Assembly: GCF_035271045.1 (NCBI RefSeq)
Contig: NZ_DATESC010000002.1
Location: 175,898 to 239,897 of the forward strand
DNA: 64,000 nucleotides
Source: Marinospirillum sp035271045
GTDB taxonomy: Bacteria > Pseudomonadota > Gammaproteobacteria > Pseudomonadales > Halomonadaceae
Reading direction: 5' to 3'
Notes under the pieces: generated by a model
Told to the model about the DNA's origin: nothing
The model's input: only the letters and a program-made list of their open reading frames with translations
Database searches by the model: none
Program-made: the position numbers and the translations under genes
Shown here: positions 26,640 to 35,138 of the stretch, in pieces
How positions within the stretch are numbered: position 1 is the stretch's first letter
Layout of the letters: each line of letters opens with the position of its first letter

Positions 26640-27284
26640 TTAAACACCGTAAGCTTGGCGATAGGCTTTTATGGCTGTTACGTGCTGCGTTAGGTTTGGT
26701 TGATCGGCTACAAATTTTAAAACGTCTTCCAAAGCAATAATGCTGATAACGGGGATCGTTAAATCTTGTTCAACTTCTTGAATGGCGGAGCGTTCGCCTT
26801 GTCCGCGTTCTTGGCGATTTAAAGCAATGACGACACCAGCAACGATGCCACCGGCTTCTTCAATTAACGGTATTACTTCACGAATCGCAGTGCCAGCAGT
26901 AATCACGTCATCAATAATCACCACACGTTTACCGCGCATATCGGCACCCACTAGCTGACCACCTTCGCCGTGAGCTTTTACTTCTTTACGGTTAAAAGTA
27001 AAAGGGGTAGGACGCTGATGGTGTTCAGCTAGCATAGTTGCTGTTGCAGCACCTAAAGGAATGCCTTTGTAAGCAGGGCCAAACAATACATCGAATTCTA
27101 AGCCTGAACGGACAAGCGTTTCAGCATAGCTTTTACCCAGTTCCACCAAAGCTTCGCCTGAATTAAATAATCCAGCATTAAAAAAATAAGGGCTAATGCG
27201 ACCTGATTTTAAAGTGAACTCACCAAAACGTAGCACTTCTTGGCGTAGAGCAAAGTTAATAAAGTCTTTTTGATAATCAAACAT
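26640..27284 (-). CDS. pyrE: Orotate phosphoribosyltransferase
   Basis: A 214-residue PRTase that makes orotidine monophosphate from orotate and PRPP. Visible motifs are FTLKSGRISPYFFNAGLF near residue 22, FGPAYKGIPLGAATATML near 68, FNRKEVKAHGEGG near 98, and the PRPP loop RVVIIDDVITAGTAIREV near 120. It is divergent from crc across 180 bases, the same arrangement as in Pseudomonas. Confidence 0.97.
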   Translation of the reverse strand: MFDYQKDFINFALRQEVLRFGEFTLKSGRISPYFFNAGLFNSGEALVELGKSYAETLVRSGLEFDVLFGPAYKGIPLGAATATMLAEHHQRPTPFTFNRKEVKAHGEGGQLVGADMRGKRVVIIDDVITAGTAIREVIPLIEEAGGIVAGVVIALNRQERGQGERSAIQEVEQDLTIPVISIIALEDVLKFVADQPNLTQHVTAIKAYRQAYGV

Positions 27285-27464
27285 AGTGGATGTCTATAGC
27301 TCATTTCTTAATAGGTTTAAAAGTATTGTGCATTCAGCAGGCAGTTGCGGCAAAATGACTTATATAAGCAACCTAGGGTAACAGCAATTCCCTAAAGGTC
27401 TGAAGGTCAGGTATCATACACTTTATTAAAATTTGTCACACGCGGGAATGGGAACAACCTACGC

Positions 27465-28220
27465 ATGAAAGTTATTAGCCTGAATGTTGGCGGAATTAAG
27501 CAAGCCGTTGAAAGAGGGTTTCTCGATTGGTTGAAAGACCAAGATGCTGACGTTGTATGCGTGCAAGACGTGCGTACCAAAAGCTGGAAACTCGGTGACG
27601 CTATTGAGCGCCCAGACGGTTGGGAAGGGTATTTTTTTGATGCCGAACAAGATGATTATTCTGGTACTGGCATTTATTGCCGCAAAACTCCTAAAGCGGT
27701 AATGACAGGATTGGGTTTTGAATTGGCCGACCGAGAAGGTCGCTTTATGCAAGCTGACTTTGAAAAAGTTAGCGTTGCTAGTTTTTTAATGCCTTCAGGT
27801 GCTAATCCAGCTGAAAAAAAGTTGTTTTTAGAGCAGTTTCTAGAGTTTTTAAATAAGTTACGCCGCAAACGCCGTGAGTTTATTATTTGTGGTACGTGGA
27901 ATATCGCCCATAAAACGCTTGATTTAGCTAACTGGCAAGATAATCAATTAAGTATTGGTTTTCGTCCTGAAGAACGTGCTTGGATGGATCAGGTCTTTGG
28001 CCCACTCGGTTTTATTGATGTTTTTCGTGAAGTAAACCGTGATACCGATCAGTTCACTTTTTGGCCTGACGCTAAAGAAGAGCGCCTAAGGCAAGAAGGT
28101 TGGCGTTTAGATTACCAAGTCGTTGGCCCGAATTTACGCAAAAACATTAAACGTGCTTGGATAGATAACAGCGTTAAATTTTCTGACCACGCTGCCTTGT
28201 TTGTCGAATACGAGTTTTAG
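27465..28220 (+). CDS. crc: Catabolite repression control protein Crc (exonuclease III-like)
   Basis: A 251-residue protein of the exonuclease III fold. Position between pyrE and rph, and sequence along its length, match Pseudomonas Crc: GLGFELADREGRFMQADFEKVSVASFL, KLRRKRREFIICG, PEERAWMDQVFGPLGF, EGWRLDYQVV. Crc does not bind RNA alone; it stabilises Hfq on A-rich AAnAAnAA target sites and so represses catabolic genes. Active-site residues are partly altered. The catalytic Glu of LQET is Asp35 (VQDV) and the Asp of GDxN is Thr144 (GTWN), while Asn146, Asp216 and the SDH of 240-242 remain. This suggests little or no nuclease activity. The window also holds cbrA, cbrB and a CrcZ-like RNA. Confidence 0.85.
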   Translation: MKVISLNVGGIKQAVERGFLDWLKDQDADVVCVQDVRTKSWKLGDAIERPDGWEGYFFDAEQDDYSGTGIYCRKTPKAVMTGLGFELADREGRFMQADFEKVSVASFLMPSGANPAEKKLFLEQFLEFLNKLRRKRREFIICGTWNIAHKTLDLANWQDNQLSIGFRPEERAWMDQVFGPLGFIDVFREVNRDTDQFTFWPDAKEERLRQEGWRLDYQVVGPNLRKNIKRAWIDNSVKFSDHAALFVEYEF

Positions 28221-28225
28221 TAAAG

Positions 28226-28267
28226 GGGATCAGAATCAATTTATGTTTTTAAATTGATTCTGATCCC
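28226..28267. repeat. Perfect 17-bp inverted repeat between crc and rph
   Basis: GGGATCAGAATCAATTT (28226-28242) is matched exactly by AAATTGATTCTGATCCC (28251-28267) around an 8-base loop. One more A-T pair can form inside. It lies in the 57-base gap between two converging genes, so it could block read-through both ways. The GGG(A/G)TCAGA ends recall palindromes associated with REP-type tyrosine transposases, but no transposase is in the window and I found no second copy. Confidence 0.9.
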
Positions 28268-28277
28268 TGACTTTAAA

Positions 28278-28997
28278 CTAAAGACTTTTTAACGCTTCTT
28301 GTTGAATTACAAATAATTCACGGCAGCCTTTTTCAGCCAATTCTAGCATGGCGTTCATTTCTTCACGGCTAAATGCTTGACCTTCCGCTGTGCCTTGTAC
28401 TTCAATAAATTTGCCGTCTTGCGTCATTACTACGTTCATATCGGTTTCGCAATTAGAGTCTTCAGGGTAATCTAAATCTAATACGGCTTCGCCCTTGTAC
28501 ATACCCACCGAAACTGAAGTAATAAACTGGGTAAAAGGATCAGATTTAATGCTTTTGTTTAGCTGCAAACTACGCAACGCATCCACCAGTGCAACGCAAG
28601 CGCCAGTAATTGAAGCGGTGCGCGTACCACCGTCGGCTTGAATCACATCACAGTCTAACGTGATGGTAAATTCACCCAGCTTTTTTAGATCAACGGCAGC
28701 ACGTAACGAGCGCCCAATTAAACGTTGAATCTCTAAAGTACGGCCACCTTGTTTACCACTCGTAGCTTCGCGTCTATTACGTGTGTGGGTTGATCTTGGT
28801 AACATACCGTATTCAGCAGTAATCCAACCTTGGCCTTTGCCCTGTAACCAGCGAGGCACACCCTTTTCAACACTAGCGGTGCAAATCACCTGAGTATTAC
28901 CGAAACATACCAGCACCGAACCTTCGGCATGACTGGTAAAATGACGGATGATTTTGACTTCTCGTGCTTGATCGGAAGCTCTGCCACTTGGACGCAT
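28278..28997 (-). CDS. rph: Ribonuclease PH
   Basis: A 239-residue phosphorolytic 3'-5' exoribonuclease that trims tRNA and other RNA 3' ends. Visible motifs are MRPSGRASDQARE at the N-terminus, HAEGSVLVCFGNTQVICTAS, GWITAEYGMLPRSTHTRNRRE near residue 58, QGGRTLEIQRLIGRSLRA near 83, and CDVIQADGGTRTASITGA near 116 with the phosphate-binding residues. It converges on crc and is divergent from yicC. Confidence 0.97.
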   Translation of the reverse strand: MRPSGRASDQAREVKIIRHFTSHAEGSVLVCFGNTQVICTASVEKGVPRWLQGKGQGWITAEYGMLPRSTHTRNRREATSGKQGGRTLEIQRLIGRSLRAAVDLKKLGEFTITLDCDVIQADGGTRTASITGACVALVDALRSLQLNKSIKSDPFTQFITSVSVGMYKGEAVLDLDYPEDSNCETDMNVVMTQDGKFIEVQGTAEGQAFSREEMNAMLELAEKGCRELFVIQQEALKSL

Positions 28998-29056
28998 TAA
29001 TAATTTCCTAAACGTTAATTAAATTAGCCAGCTAGTATAACCCAGAAGGATATTCC

Positions 29057-29917
29057 ATGACCGCCAGCATGACCGCTTTTGCCCGCCGTGAAACGCACCA
29101 AAACTGGGGGAGCCTGAGTTGGGAAATTCGCTCCGTTAACCAACGCTACCTAGAACCCACTTTTCGCCTACCAGAAACGCTACGAGACTTAGAGCCGCTG
29201 TTGCGTAATGAACTGCGCCAAGCCATTTCGCGTGGCAAGTTAGATTTAACTCTAAAATTTCAACCTACAGAAGCTAGCAGCCAGTTAGAAGTCAATACTG
29301 CTTTGTTAGACCAGCTGATTGCTGCTGCTGACCAAATTTATAACCGCACGCCAGCAGCAGCGCTTGATCCGCTGCGTCTGTTGCAGTGGCCTGGTGTTAT
29401 GCAAAGCGCCAAAGCTGATGAAGATGATGTAAAAAAAACAGCGCTACAGCTTTTCAAAGACGCTTTAGTCGATTTAAAAGCCCATCGCCAGCGCGAAGGT
29501 GAAGCGTTAGCCAAACTGATTGAAGACCGTTTAGAACAAATTAGTCAGCACTTAATAACAGCACAAAACTACCTACCTGCTGCATTAGAAGTTTGGCGAA
29601 CTAACCTATTAGAAAGAGCACAAAAGCTACAAATAGACGTAGACCTAGCAAGGCTAGAACAAGAAACCGTTTTGCTGGCACAAAAACAAGATGTGATGGA
29701 AGAGCTAGACCGACTAACCACTCACATAAAAGAAGTGCGCCGCGCCCTAACCAGCAAACAACCGATAGGCCGCCGCTTAGATTTTTTAATGCAAGAAATG
29801 AACCGCGAAGCCAATACACTAGGTTCAAAAGCCATTAGCATGGAAATGACACAGGTTTCAGTGGATTTAAAAGTGCTAGTAGAGCAAATGCGCGAGCAGA
29901 TACAAAATATTGAGTAG
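29057..29917 (+). CDS. yicC: YicC-family endoribonuclease
   Basis: A 286-residue protein with the YicC N-terminal domain (MTASMTAFARRETHQNWGSLSWEIRSVNQRYLE, about residues 1-33) and C-terminal DUF1732 (about 205-286, GRRLDFLMQEMNREANTLGSKA). E. coli YicC has been described as an RNase acting on a small RNA. AGAAGGATATTCC provides the ribosome site. Its neighbour rph is also an RNase, and the rph-yicC pairing is common in proteobacteria. Confidence 0.93.
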   Translation: MTASMTAFARRETHQNWGSLSWEIRSVNQRYLEPTFRLPETLRDLEPLLRNELRQAISRGKLDLTLKFQPTEASSQLEVNTALLDQLIAAADQIYNRTPAAALDPLRLLQWPGVMQSAKADEDDVKKTALQLFKDALVDLKAHRQREGEALAKLIEDRLEQISQHLITAQNYLPAALEVWRTNLLERAQKLQIDVDLARLEQETVLLAQKQDVMEELDRLTTHIKEVRRALTSKQPIGRRLDFLMQEMNREANTLGSKAISMEMTQVSVDLKVLVEQMREQIQNIE

Positions 29918-29999
29918 TCAACTTTAATTTTAGGCGTGGGTAACGCCATTTAGCAATTATTTCGTATTCTGGTTTGATATGTTATCTGTGGTTAAGGAT

Positions 30000-30076
30000 T
30001 GGCGCGCTAGGCGGGAGTCGAACCCACGACCTTCGCCTTCGGAGGGCGACACTCTATCCAGCTGAGCTACTAGCGC
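30000..30076 (-). tRNA. tRNA-Arg (anticodon CCG)
   Basis: The minus strand folds into a full cloverleaf. The acceptor stem is GCGCTAG/CTAGCGC, the D arm is AGCTCAGCTGGATAGAGT, and the anticodon stem-loop is CGCCCTCCGAAGGCG with CCG read for arginine. The T arm contains GGTTCGACTCC. The terminal CCA is encoded (30002-30000). It stands alone, downstream of yicC on the opposite strand. Confidence 0.96.
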
Positions 30077-30127
30077 ATACCTTGCAAAACAGCGTTTGCA
30101 AGGCCACGGATTGTAGGACGTGCGTGT

Positions 30128-30940
30128 TTATTTGTCCAGCAGCGATGTTTGTTGATTAATAAAGCGTTCGATTTGAGCACGGCTTAATTCACCAAAGTGC
30201 CGGTCAACTTGTTCGCCTTTGGCGTTATAAAACACGGTAGCAGGCAAACCGGGTGCGCTAAAAATTTGTCCGGCTTGTTGATGCACATCAAGCAACACAG
30301 CACCAAAATCAAACCCTTCGCTGCGTAAATAATGATCGACCGCCACAGTGCTTTCACCTTGATTAATCATCACCAACTGAATTCGCTCGTCACCTTCGTA
30401 ACTATGTAACATTGGCATTTCACGTCGGCAAGGCGGACACCAAGTTGCCCAAAGGTTCACAATGATTGGCTTGCCTTGAAACTGGGTTAATTGCTGCTCT
30501 TCACCATCAAGTGTTGTAAAAACTTGATTCGGCAAGCCTTCGTTATTGAATGCGTTGTTAGGTGTTAATAGCAGCAGCGCCACCCCGACTAAACCAGCAA
30601 TGCCAAGATTTGTTATGCCACCAATAGCCAATGGTGGCTTTTTATAAAGGTAAAACCCTGTAAAAGCCGCTGCAGAAATAATCGCACCCCAAACACTGTA
30701 ACCGGGCTGCCAAAAATACAGTAGTGTCCAAGGTTCGCTTAAATAAGCCGAGGGTGCGCTTGCTGCATAAACCAATCTTGCTCCTAGCGTAGCTGCCAAA
30801 GCCGTTAACCAACCCCAGCGGGCAAGACCCGGAAAACGCTTGTTATAAAGTTCACTGCCCGCCAGTAAAATAATCAGTGCCACCAAGCCGGGAATACGGC
30901 TAATGGGTAAAATTAACGGGCCAAGCGTGATTGCTTCCAT
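30128..30940 (-). CDS. Membrane protein with C-terminal TlpA-like thioredoxin domain
   Basis: A 270-residue protein. The N-terminal 125 residues hold about four membrane helices resembling part of a prolipoprotein diacylglyceryl transferase (ISRIPGLVALIILLAG, GARLVYAASAPSAYLSEP, YSVWGAIISAAAF). The C-terminal 140 residues form a periplasmic TlpA/ResA-like thioredoxin domain with active site ATWCPPCRREMPML near residue 168 and a cis-Pro loop GLPATVFY. It probably reduces or shuffles periplasmic disulfides using electrons delivered across the membrane. It starts 18 bases after the DsbG-like gene, so the two form a redox operon. Confidence 0.83.
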   Translation of the reverse strand: MEAITLGPLILPISRIPGLVALIILLAGSELYNKRFPGLARWGWLTALAATLGARLVYAASAPSAYLSEPWTLLYFWQPGYSVWGAIISAAAFTGFYLYKKPPLAIGGITNLGIAGLVGVALLLLTPNNAFNNEGLPNQVFTTLDGEEQQLTQFQGKPIIVNLWATWCPPCRREMPMLHSYEGDERIQLVMINQGESTVAVDHYLRSEGFDFGAVLLDVHQQAGQIFSAPGLPATVFYNAKGEQVDRHFGELSRAQIERFINQQTSLLDK

Positions 30941-30958
30941 AGTATTTTTTCCTAACTT

Positions 30959-31840
30959 CTAACGAAAACGCATTAACGTAGGTTCAGTGTGTTTTTGAGC
31001 CGGTAAGCCAGTGATGCTAGGCAATTTTGGTAAGCGCAACATACCCGAATGGGTTTGTAGATCACCCGCTTCATTTAGCCAAACCCAACCAGGTGTGCCG
31101 TTGATACCAAAGGCTTGCATCAAACTCATATTCGCTTGCAGTTGCATTTTATCTTTATCATCCGCTGCTTTACCCATATCTGATGGATTTTCCCCAAACG
31201 CTTGCATACTTTGTTCAAGTAGTTTCGCTTGCTGATTGGGTGAAGTGCTTAATAGTGCTGCGGCTTTATCACGGCTATCTGGCTTTAAATAAGCCACCGG
31301 AATCCAGCGTACTTCAAGCCCTGCATCACGGTAAGGTTGCAGCGCTAACCAAGATAAGTGGCAAAAAGGGCAATTAGCATCAAAGAACATATAAATAGTC
31401 GATTTGGGCGCGTCGGCTTGGTTTTCTACACGGTTTTTTTCAGTAATAAAATAGCTAGTGGCTAAGTCTTCCCAGTTAGGTTTAGGTAGCCAGCTTTTTT
31501 GGTGTTCTTCGGTTAAATCATTGCCTTGTGCATCTAATAACACACCATTAATTAAAAACTCACCGTCGGTCGTGGTATAGACAAGGGTATCATTACCTTC
31601 GTAACTAACTACCCAGCCTGTGATGGATGCGCCAACGTGAAATTCACGTACAATGTCTAACCCTTTACTTTTAAGGTGTTGAATAGGTTCAGGTAATTGG
31701 TTTGGTAGGTTTGTTGCTACGGCATTTTGTTCACTTGATTGGGTTTGAGCTAAAGCAGTACCCGATAATCCCAGTAACAGGCTAAGCGCTAAAGTGAAGA
31801 TCAGGGTGTTGTGTAAACGTACATGAAAAAAATGAATCAT
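30959..31840 (-). CDS. dsbG: DsbG/DsbC-like periplasmic thiol:disulfide interchange protein
   Basis: A 293-residue exported protein. A signal peptide of about 32 residues (LIFTLALSLLLGLSGTALA|Q) precedes an N-terminal dimerisation-like region. A thioredoxin-fold domain follows with active site FFDANCPFCHLSW near residue 155; DsbG uses CPYC, here CPFC. The cis-Pro loop is FGINGTPGWVW. It likely repairs oxidised or wrongly paired cysteines in the periplasm, kept reduced by a partner such as the adjacent TlpA-like protein. DsbG is preferred over DsbC because of length and the LQP helix, but this is not certain. Confidence 0.82.
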   Translation of the reverse strand: MIHFFHVRLHNTLIFTLALSLLLGLSGTALAQTQSSEQNAVATNLPNQLPEPIQHLKSKGLDIVREFHVGASITGWVVSYEGNDTLVYTTTDGEFLINGVLLDAQGNDLTEEHQKSWLPKPNWEDLATSYFITEKNRVENQADAPKSTIYMFFDANCPFCHLSWLALQPYRDAGLEVRWIPVAYLKPDSRDKAAALLSTSPNQQAKLLEQSMQAFGENPSDMGKAADDKDKMQLQANMSLMQAFGINGTPGWVWLNEAGDLQTHSGMLRLPKLPSITGLPAQKHTEPTLMRFR

Positions 31841-31942
31841 AAAGTAGACCGCCTCGGCTAAACCAATGCTAAAAAATAAGCGACAAGGTTAGCGATTTTG
31901 CTAGGCAGTGTCATCTTTTAGGTAGTGAAGGGTATTGAGTGA

Positions 31943-32191
31943 ATGGGTATGTTTAATAATCGACTACGTTTATGGGCAATAGTTTCGCAAGCTTTAGGTT
32001 TTATGGTTATTTTTTGGTTAGAAACCTACTTGGGGCGTGGGCAAGCAGGCGCTTGGCAATTGGGTGTGTTATTGCTGATGCTCGCTGCTGCACTGTTGAT
32101 TGCGGTATTAAAGCGCTACCAACAACGTAAAGCGATGCGTTTAGCAGAGCAGCGTTCTGCCCTGCTGCGTGAAGAAGCGGCAGATGATTAA
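31943..32191 (+). CDS. Small membrane protein of unknown function
   Basis: An 82-residue protein with two hydrophobic segments (about residues 10-27 and 35-53, QLGVLLLMLAAALLIAVL) and a charged C-terminal tail (KRYQQRKAMRLAEQRSALLREEAADD). The start is ATG 31943, or ATG 31949 six bases later. I do not recognise the family. It is divergent from dsbG and its stop overlaps the end of the opposite gene by 4 bases. Confidence 0.6.
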   Translation: MGMFNNRLRLWAIVSQALGFMVIFWLETYLGRGQAGAWQLGVLLLMLAAALLIAVLKRYQQRKAMRLAEQRSALLREEAADD

Positions 32192-32550
32192 ATTTTTAGG
32201 TGCTTGATTAAGCTTTGCAGTTGAAAAAGTAGTTTGTAATCCCCTTCTACTTTGACATCGCCTTCTTGAATCGCTCGCATAAAAGCATTTTTGTCTTTAC
32301 TGGTTAATACCTTCCAAGCTTTGGCAGGGCTGCCAAATACTAGGGTTAAATCCATTGGCTGATTGTTGGTATTTTGAGTTGTTACCTTGGTTGCGTGTAA
32401 AAAGAAGCAATGGTTTAGCTGACTGCCAGCAGTTTTTATAGCAAAGTTTAGCGGTTGTTTTTCCAGTTTTTGTCGGAATTTTTCATCGTTACGCCAAGTA
32501 CGCTTTAATAGAAATCCCAGTATCCACAGTAAAAATTTTAGTTTAAGCAT
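32188..32550 (-). CDS. SCP2-like sterol-carrier domain protein (tentative)
   Basis: About 120 residues. I choose ATG 32550 (MLKLKFLLWILGFLL), giving one N-terminal hydrophobic stretch; a longer reading from 32601 is possible. The C-terminal pattern LTLVFGSPAKAWKVLTSKDKNAF then IQEGDVKVEGDYKLLFQLQSL resembles the SCP2 lipid-carrier fold, including the family-like GD core. No enzyme motif is visible. Proteins of this fold (UbiJ, UbiT) act in ubiquinone synthesis, and ubiC/ubiA lie divergently next door, but no such role is shown. Confidence 0.6.
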   Translation of the reverse strand: MLKLKFLLWILGFLLKRTWRNDEKFRQKLEKQPLNFAIKTAGSQLNHCFFLHATKVTTQNTNNQPMDLTLVFGSPAKAWKVLTSKDKNAFMRAIQEGDVKVEGDYKLLFQLQSLIKHLKI

Positions 32551-32721
32551 TGTTATTGGTTTCCCTAGCTGTGAATAAGATTTAAGAATAATAAAGAACA
32601 TTCAGAATAAAACAAGCGTTTTAAAAAATAGCCAAGTTATCGATTTAATAGTCGGGTGCTTCCCTTGTGGTAGAATTTGTAACCTTTATAGATATAGACC
32701 AAAAAGCACCTTTGTTTTTTT

Positions 32722-33294
32722 ATGCCATTAATCAATTTAGCTAAAGCTTCAGTCGCACACCTGCCCAATACCGCAGCGGTACATTGGCAGCCAAGTGCCC
32801 ATTTAACAGGCGCTCCAGCAGGTGCTTGGCGTAGTTGGCTACAAGAGAAAGGGTCGCTGACGCTGCGCTTAAAAAGCCACACTAAGCAAAGTTTTCGGGT
32901 CAGGGTTTTAAATGAGGCTGTGCTGTGTCCGCATAATAATGAACTCGCTTTGTTAGGTTGTCTCAAGCAGCGTGCTTGGGTGCGTCAGGTTTTATTAGAG
33001 GTCGATGATGAGCCTTGGGTCTTTGCGCGGTCTGTTTTGCCTTTAGATTCACACGGTATTTTACAACGTCGCCTTACGCAAGTTGGCAATAATGCTTTAG
33101 GCCATATCTTGTTTAATAACCCATTAGTTAAGCGTGAAGCCTTGGTATTTTGTGCGCCTAATCAGCTGTCAGTGCCTAGTTTGTGGGGCCGTGCTTCTTG
33201 TTTTTCTGACCAGCATTTACGCTTGCTAGTTGCTGAACATTTTTTACACCCTATGGCTAAACAGTTACTTTTATCTGGAGTGCCTAAATTATGA
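32722..33294 (+). CDS. ubiC: Chorismate lyase
   Basis: Converts chorismate to 4-hydroxybenzoate, the first committed step to ubiquinone. The 190 residues match the family, with VRVLNEAVLCPHNNELALL near residue 60, WVRQVLLEVDDEPWVFARSVLP near 86 and LGHILFNNPLVKREAL near 127, followed by the glutamate-containing C-terminus (LLVAEHFL). There is no strong ribosome site before the ATG. It overlaps ubiA by 4 bases. Confidence 0.9.
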   Translation: MPLINLAKASVAHLPNTAAVHWQPSAHLTGAPAGAWRSWLQEKGSLTLRLKSHTKQSFRVRVLNEAVLCPHNNELALLGCLKQRAWVRQVLLEVDDEPWVFARSVLPLDSHGILQRRLTQVGNNALGHILFNNPLVKREALVFCAPNQLSVPSLWGRASCFSDQHLRLLVAEHFLHPMAKQLLLSGVPKL

Positions 33295-34154
33295 TGCCTT
33301 GGTATCAACGCCTTCCCGCTTTTGTTGATCTAACCCGTTTAAACCGCCCCATTGGTACTTACCTTGTTTTGTGGCCTACGCTTTGGGCGCTGTGGTTTGC
33401 GGCAGAGGGTATGCCAGACATTAAAGTGCTGCTGATTTTTGTGGTGGGTGTGGTGTTAATGCGCTCAGCAGGTTGTGTGATTAATGATTTTGCTGATCGC
33501 AAAGTGGATGGCCATGTGCAGCGAACCTGCACGCGCCCTTTAGCGACTGGCAAGGTAACCGCTAAAGAAGCTTTAATCTTATTTTTTGGATTAATCTTCA
33601 TTGCGTTTTTTTTAACGCTATTTACTAACGTATTAACAATTGTGTTAGCGCCCGTGGCTTTGTTGTTAGCAGCCATTTATCCGTTTATGAAGCGTTATAC
33701 CCACTTTCCACAAGTGGTATTAGGTGCTGCTTTCTCTTGGGCAATTCCAATGGCTTTTGCCGCACAAAGCAATGCTTTGCCGCCTGCGCTATGGCTGGTT
33801 TTTTTGGCTAATTTGGTTTGGACGGTGGGTTATGATACAGCTTATGCGATGGAAGATAGAGAGGATGACCTAAAAATTGGCGTTAAATCAACCGCGGTAT
33901 TTTTTGGACAATACGACCGTTTAGCGATAGCTATCTTACAGTTATTCACTTTACTGCTGCTGGCTTTGGCAGGCATAGCTTTTGAACGTGGTGTTATTTT
34001 TTACCTAGGCTTAGTAGGTATGGCAGGTTTTTTTGTGTGGCAACAGTGGTTAATTCGTAAACGCCACCGTGGGCCTTGCCTACGCGCATTTTTGAATAAC
34101 CACTATGCAGGTATGTTGCTATTTATTTTGCTGGTTATTGATTATCTTATTTAA
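33291..34154 (+). CDS. ubiA: 4-hydroxybenzoate polyprenyltransferase
   Basis: A 287-residue integral membrane prenyltransferase that attaches the polyprenyl tail to 4-hydroxybenzoate. Motifs include LTRLNRPIGTYLVLWPTLWALWFA near residue 13, the first Asp-rich NDFADRKVDGHV near 65, RPLATGKVTAKEAL and the second Asp-rich DTAYAMEDREDDLKIGVKST near 182. About eight helices are predicted. It is coupled to ubiC. Its stop overlaps the convergent response-regulator gene by 4 bases. Confidence 0.97.
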   Translation: MMPWYQRLPAFVDLTRLNRPIGTYLVLWPTLWALWFAAEGMPDIKVLLIFVVGVVLMRSAGCVINDFADRKVDGHVQRTCTRPLATGKVTAKEALILFFGLIFIAFFLTLFTNVLTIVLAPVALLLAAIYPFMKRYTHFPQVVLGAAFSWAIPMAFAAQSNALPPALWLVFLANLVWTVGYDTAYAMEDREDDLKIGVKSTAVFFGQYDRLAIAILQLFTLLLLALAGIAFERGVIFYLGLVGMAGFFVWQQWLIRKRHRGPCLRAFLNNHYAGMLLFILLVIDYLI

Positions 34155-34990
34155 AGCAGCAGTGCTAGCACTTTGTTAAATTTAGCTTCAGTTTCAGCCT
34201 CTTGGGGTAAAAACTGTACTCGCAAATTGAACTTGTCACTTTCTGGATTGCGTTCCGTTAGCTGTAGGCTAGAAACGTAAGCTTTAACCGTGACCTTAAC
34301 CGCATTGTCTTCACTGCCTGCAGCAATGCCTAGGGTTATTTCTTCGGTTAGGTTGGGCCGACCTTCACTTAGTTTACCTAACAGTAGGGCTTCTTGTGGG
34401 TTAATATCACGAATAATAACAGTCATACGTTCTTCACCCGTTAGCAGCAGCGCTTTACCAAAAGGGCCTTTGCGTTTAGGTGTAGCGGTTGAGCGTACTT
34501 TTACTTGTGCCAATAAAGGGTTGCCACCCGCTAATAACTCTGCGCCACCCGCAGCAGATATACGTTCTTTACTACGCCCCATACTCATGGCTTCTTCACG
34601 GGTAACACAGCCAGACTTAATTAGCTGCTTCATAACTTTGTTCATTAGCTGTTCAGGTGTAAAAGGCTTGGTAATATAGTCATTTACGCCGGCTTGCAGT
34701 GCTTCTACTACGTTTTCTTTTTGATCTAAGCTAGTGACCAATACAAAAGGTTGTTCTTTTAAGTTTTCTTGGCAGCGTACCCATTGCAATAATTCGATGC
34801 CACTCATTTCGGGCATTTCCCAATCACAAAGAATCAAATCAAAACTGTTATTTTGTAAAATTGATTGTGCTTTACGTCCATCAACGGCTTCAGTGATTTC
34901 CATTGAAGGGTATTCATTTCGTAATGTTTTTTGTACCAAGTCACGAATGAACTTAGCATCATCAACGATTAAAAGCCTTATTTTTTTCAT
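34151..34990 (-). CDS. Response regulator with receiver domain and an uncharacterised C-terminal domain
   Basis: About 279 residues. The receiver domain (about residues 1-122) has the acidic pair VDDAKF, phospho-Asp in LILCDWEMPEMSG near residue 55, conserved VLVTSLDQ and the Lys of NDYITKPFTPEQL. The C-terminal part (about 165-275, GKALLLTGEERMTVIIRDINPQEALLL) is beta-rich and might be PilZ-like, but the RxxxR...DxSxxG signature is not clear. I start at ATG 34990; ATG 35026 is also in frame, and neither has a strong ribosome site. No partner histidine kinase is adjacent. Confidence 0.75.
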   Translation of the reverse strand: MKKIRLLIVDDAKFIRDLVQKTLRNEYPSMEITEAVDGRKAQSILQNNSFDLILCDWEMPEMSGIELLQWVRCQENLKEQPFVLVTSLDQKENVVEALQAGVNDYITKPFTPEQLMNKVMKQLIKSGCVTREEAMSMGRSKERISAAGGAELLAGGNPLLAQVKVRSTATPKRKGPFGKALLLTGEERMTVIIRDINPQEALLLGKLSEGRPNLTEEITLGIAAGSEDNAVKVTVKAYVSSLQLTERNPESDKFNLRVQFLPQEAETEAKFNKVLALLL

Positions 34991-35138
34991 ATTTGCGTGC
35001 CAATTTAGAAGTGAAATTAAATGCATTCAAGTTTAGCGCTAAAGCTCAGCCAATGTCAGTAGTGTATTAAATGCTTAAACAATTTGCTTTCTTATCCATT
35101 GCAGGTAAAATTTTTCTATATCGCAACTGCGAACAATA

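Noticed and set aside
29974..30159. Small open frame on the plus strand reading GALGGSRTHDLRLRRATLYPAEL
   Set aside because: It is the antisense translation of the tRNA-Arg gene, a well-known false protein.
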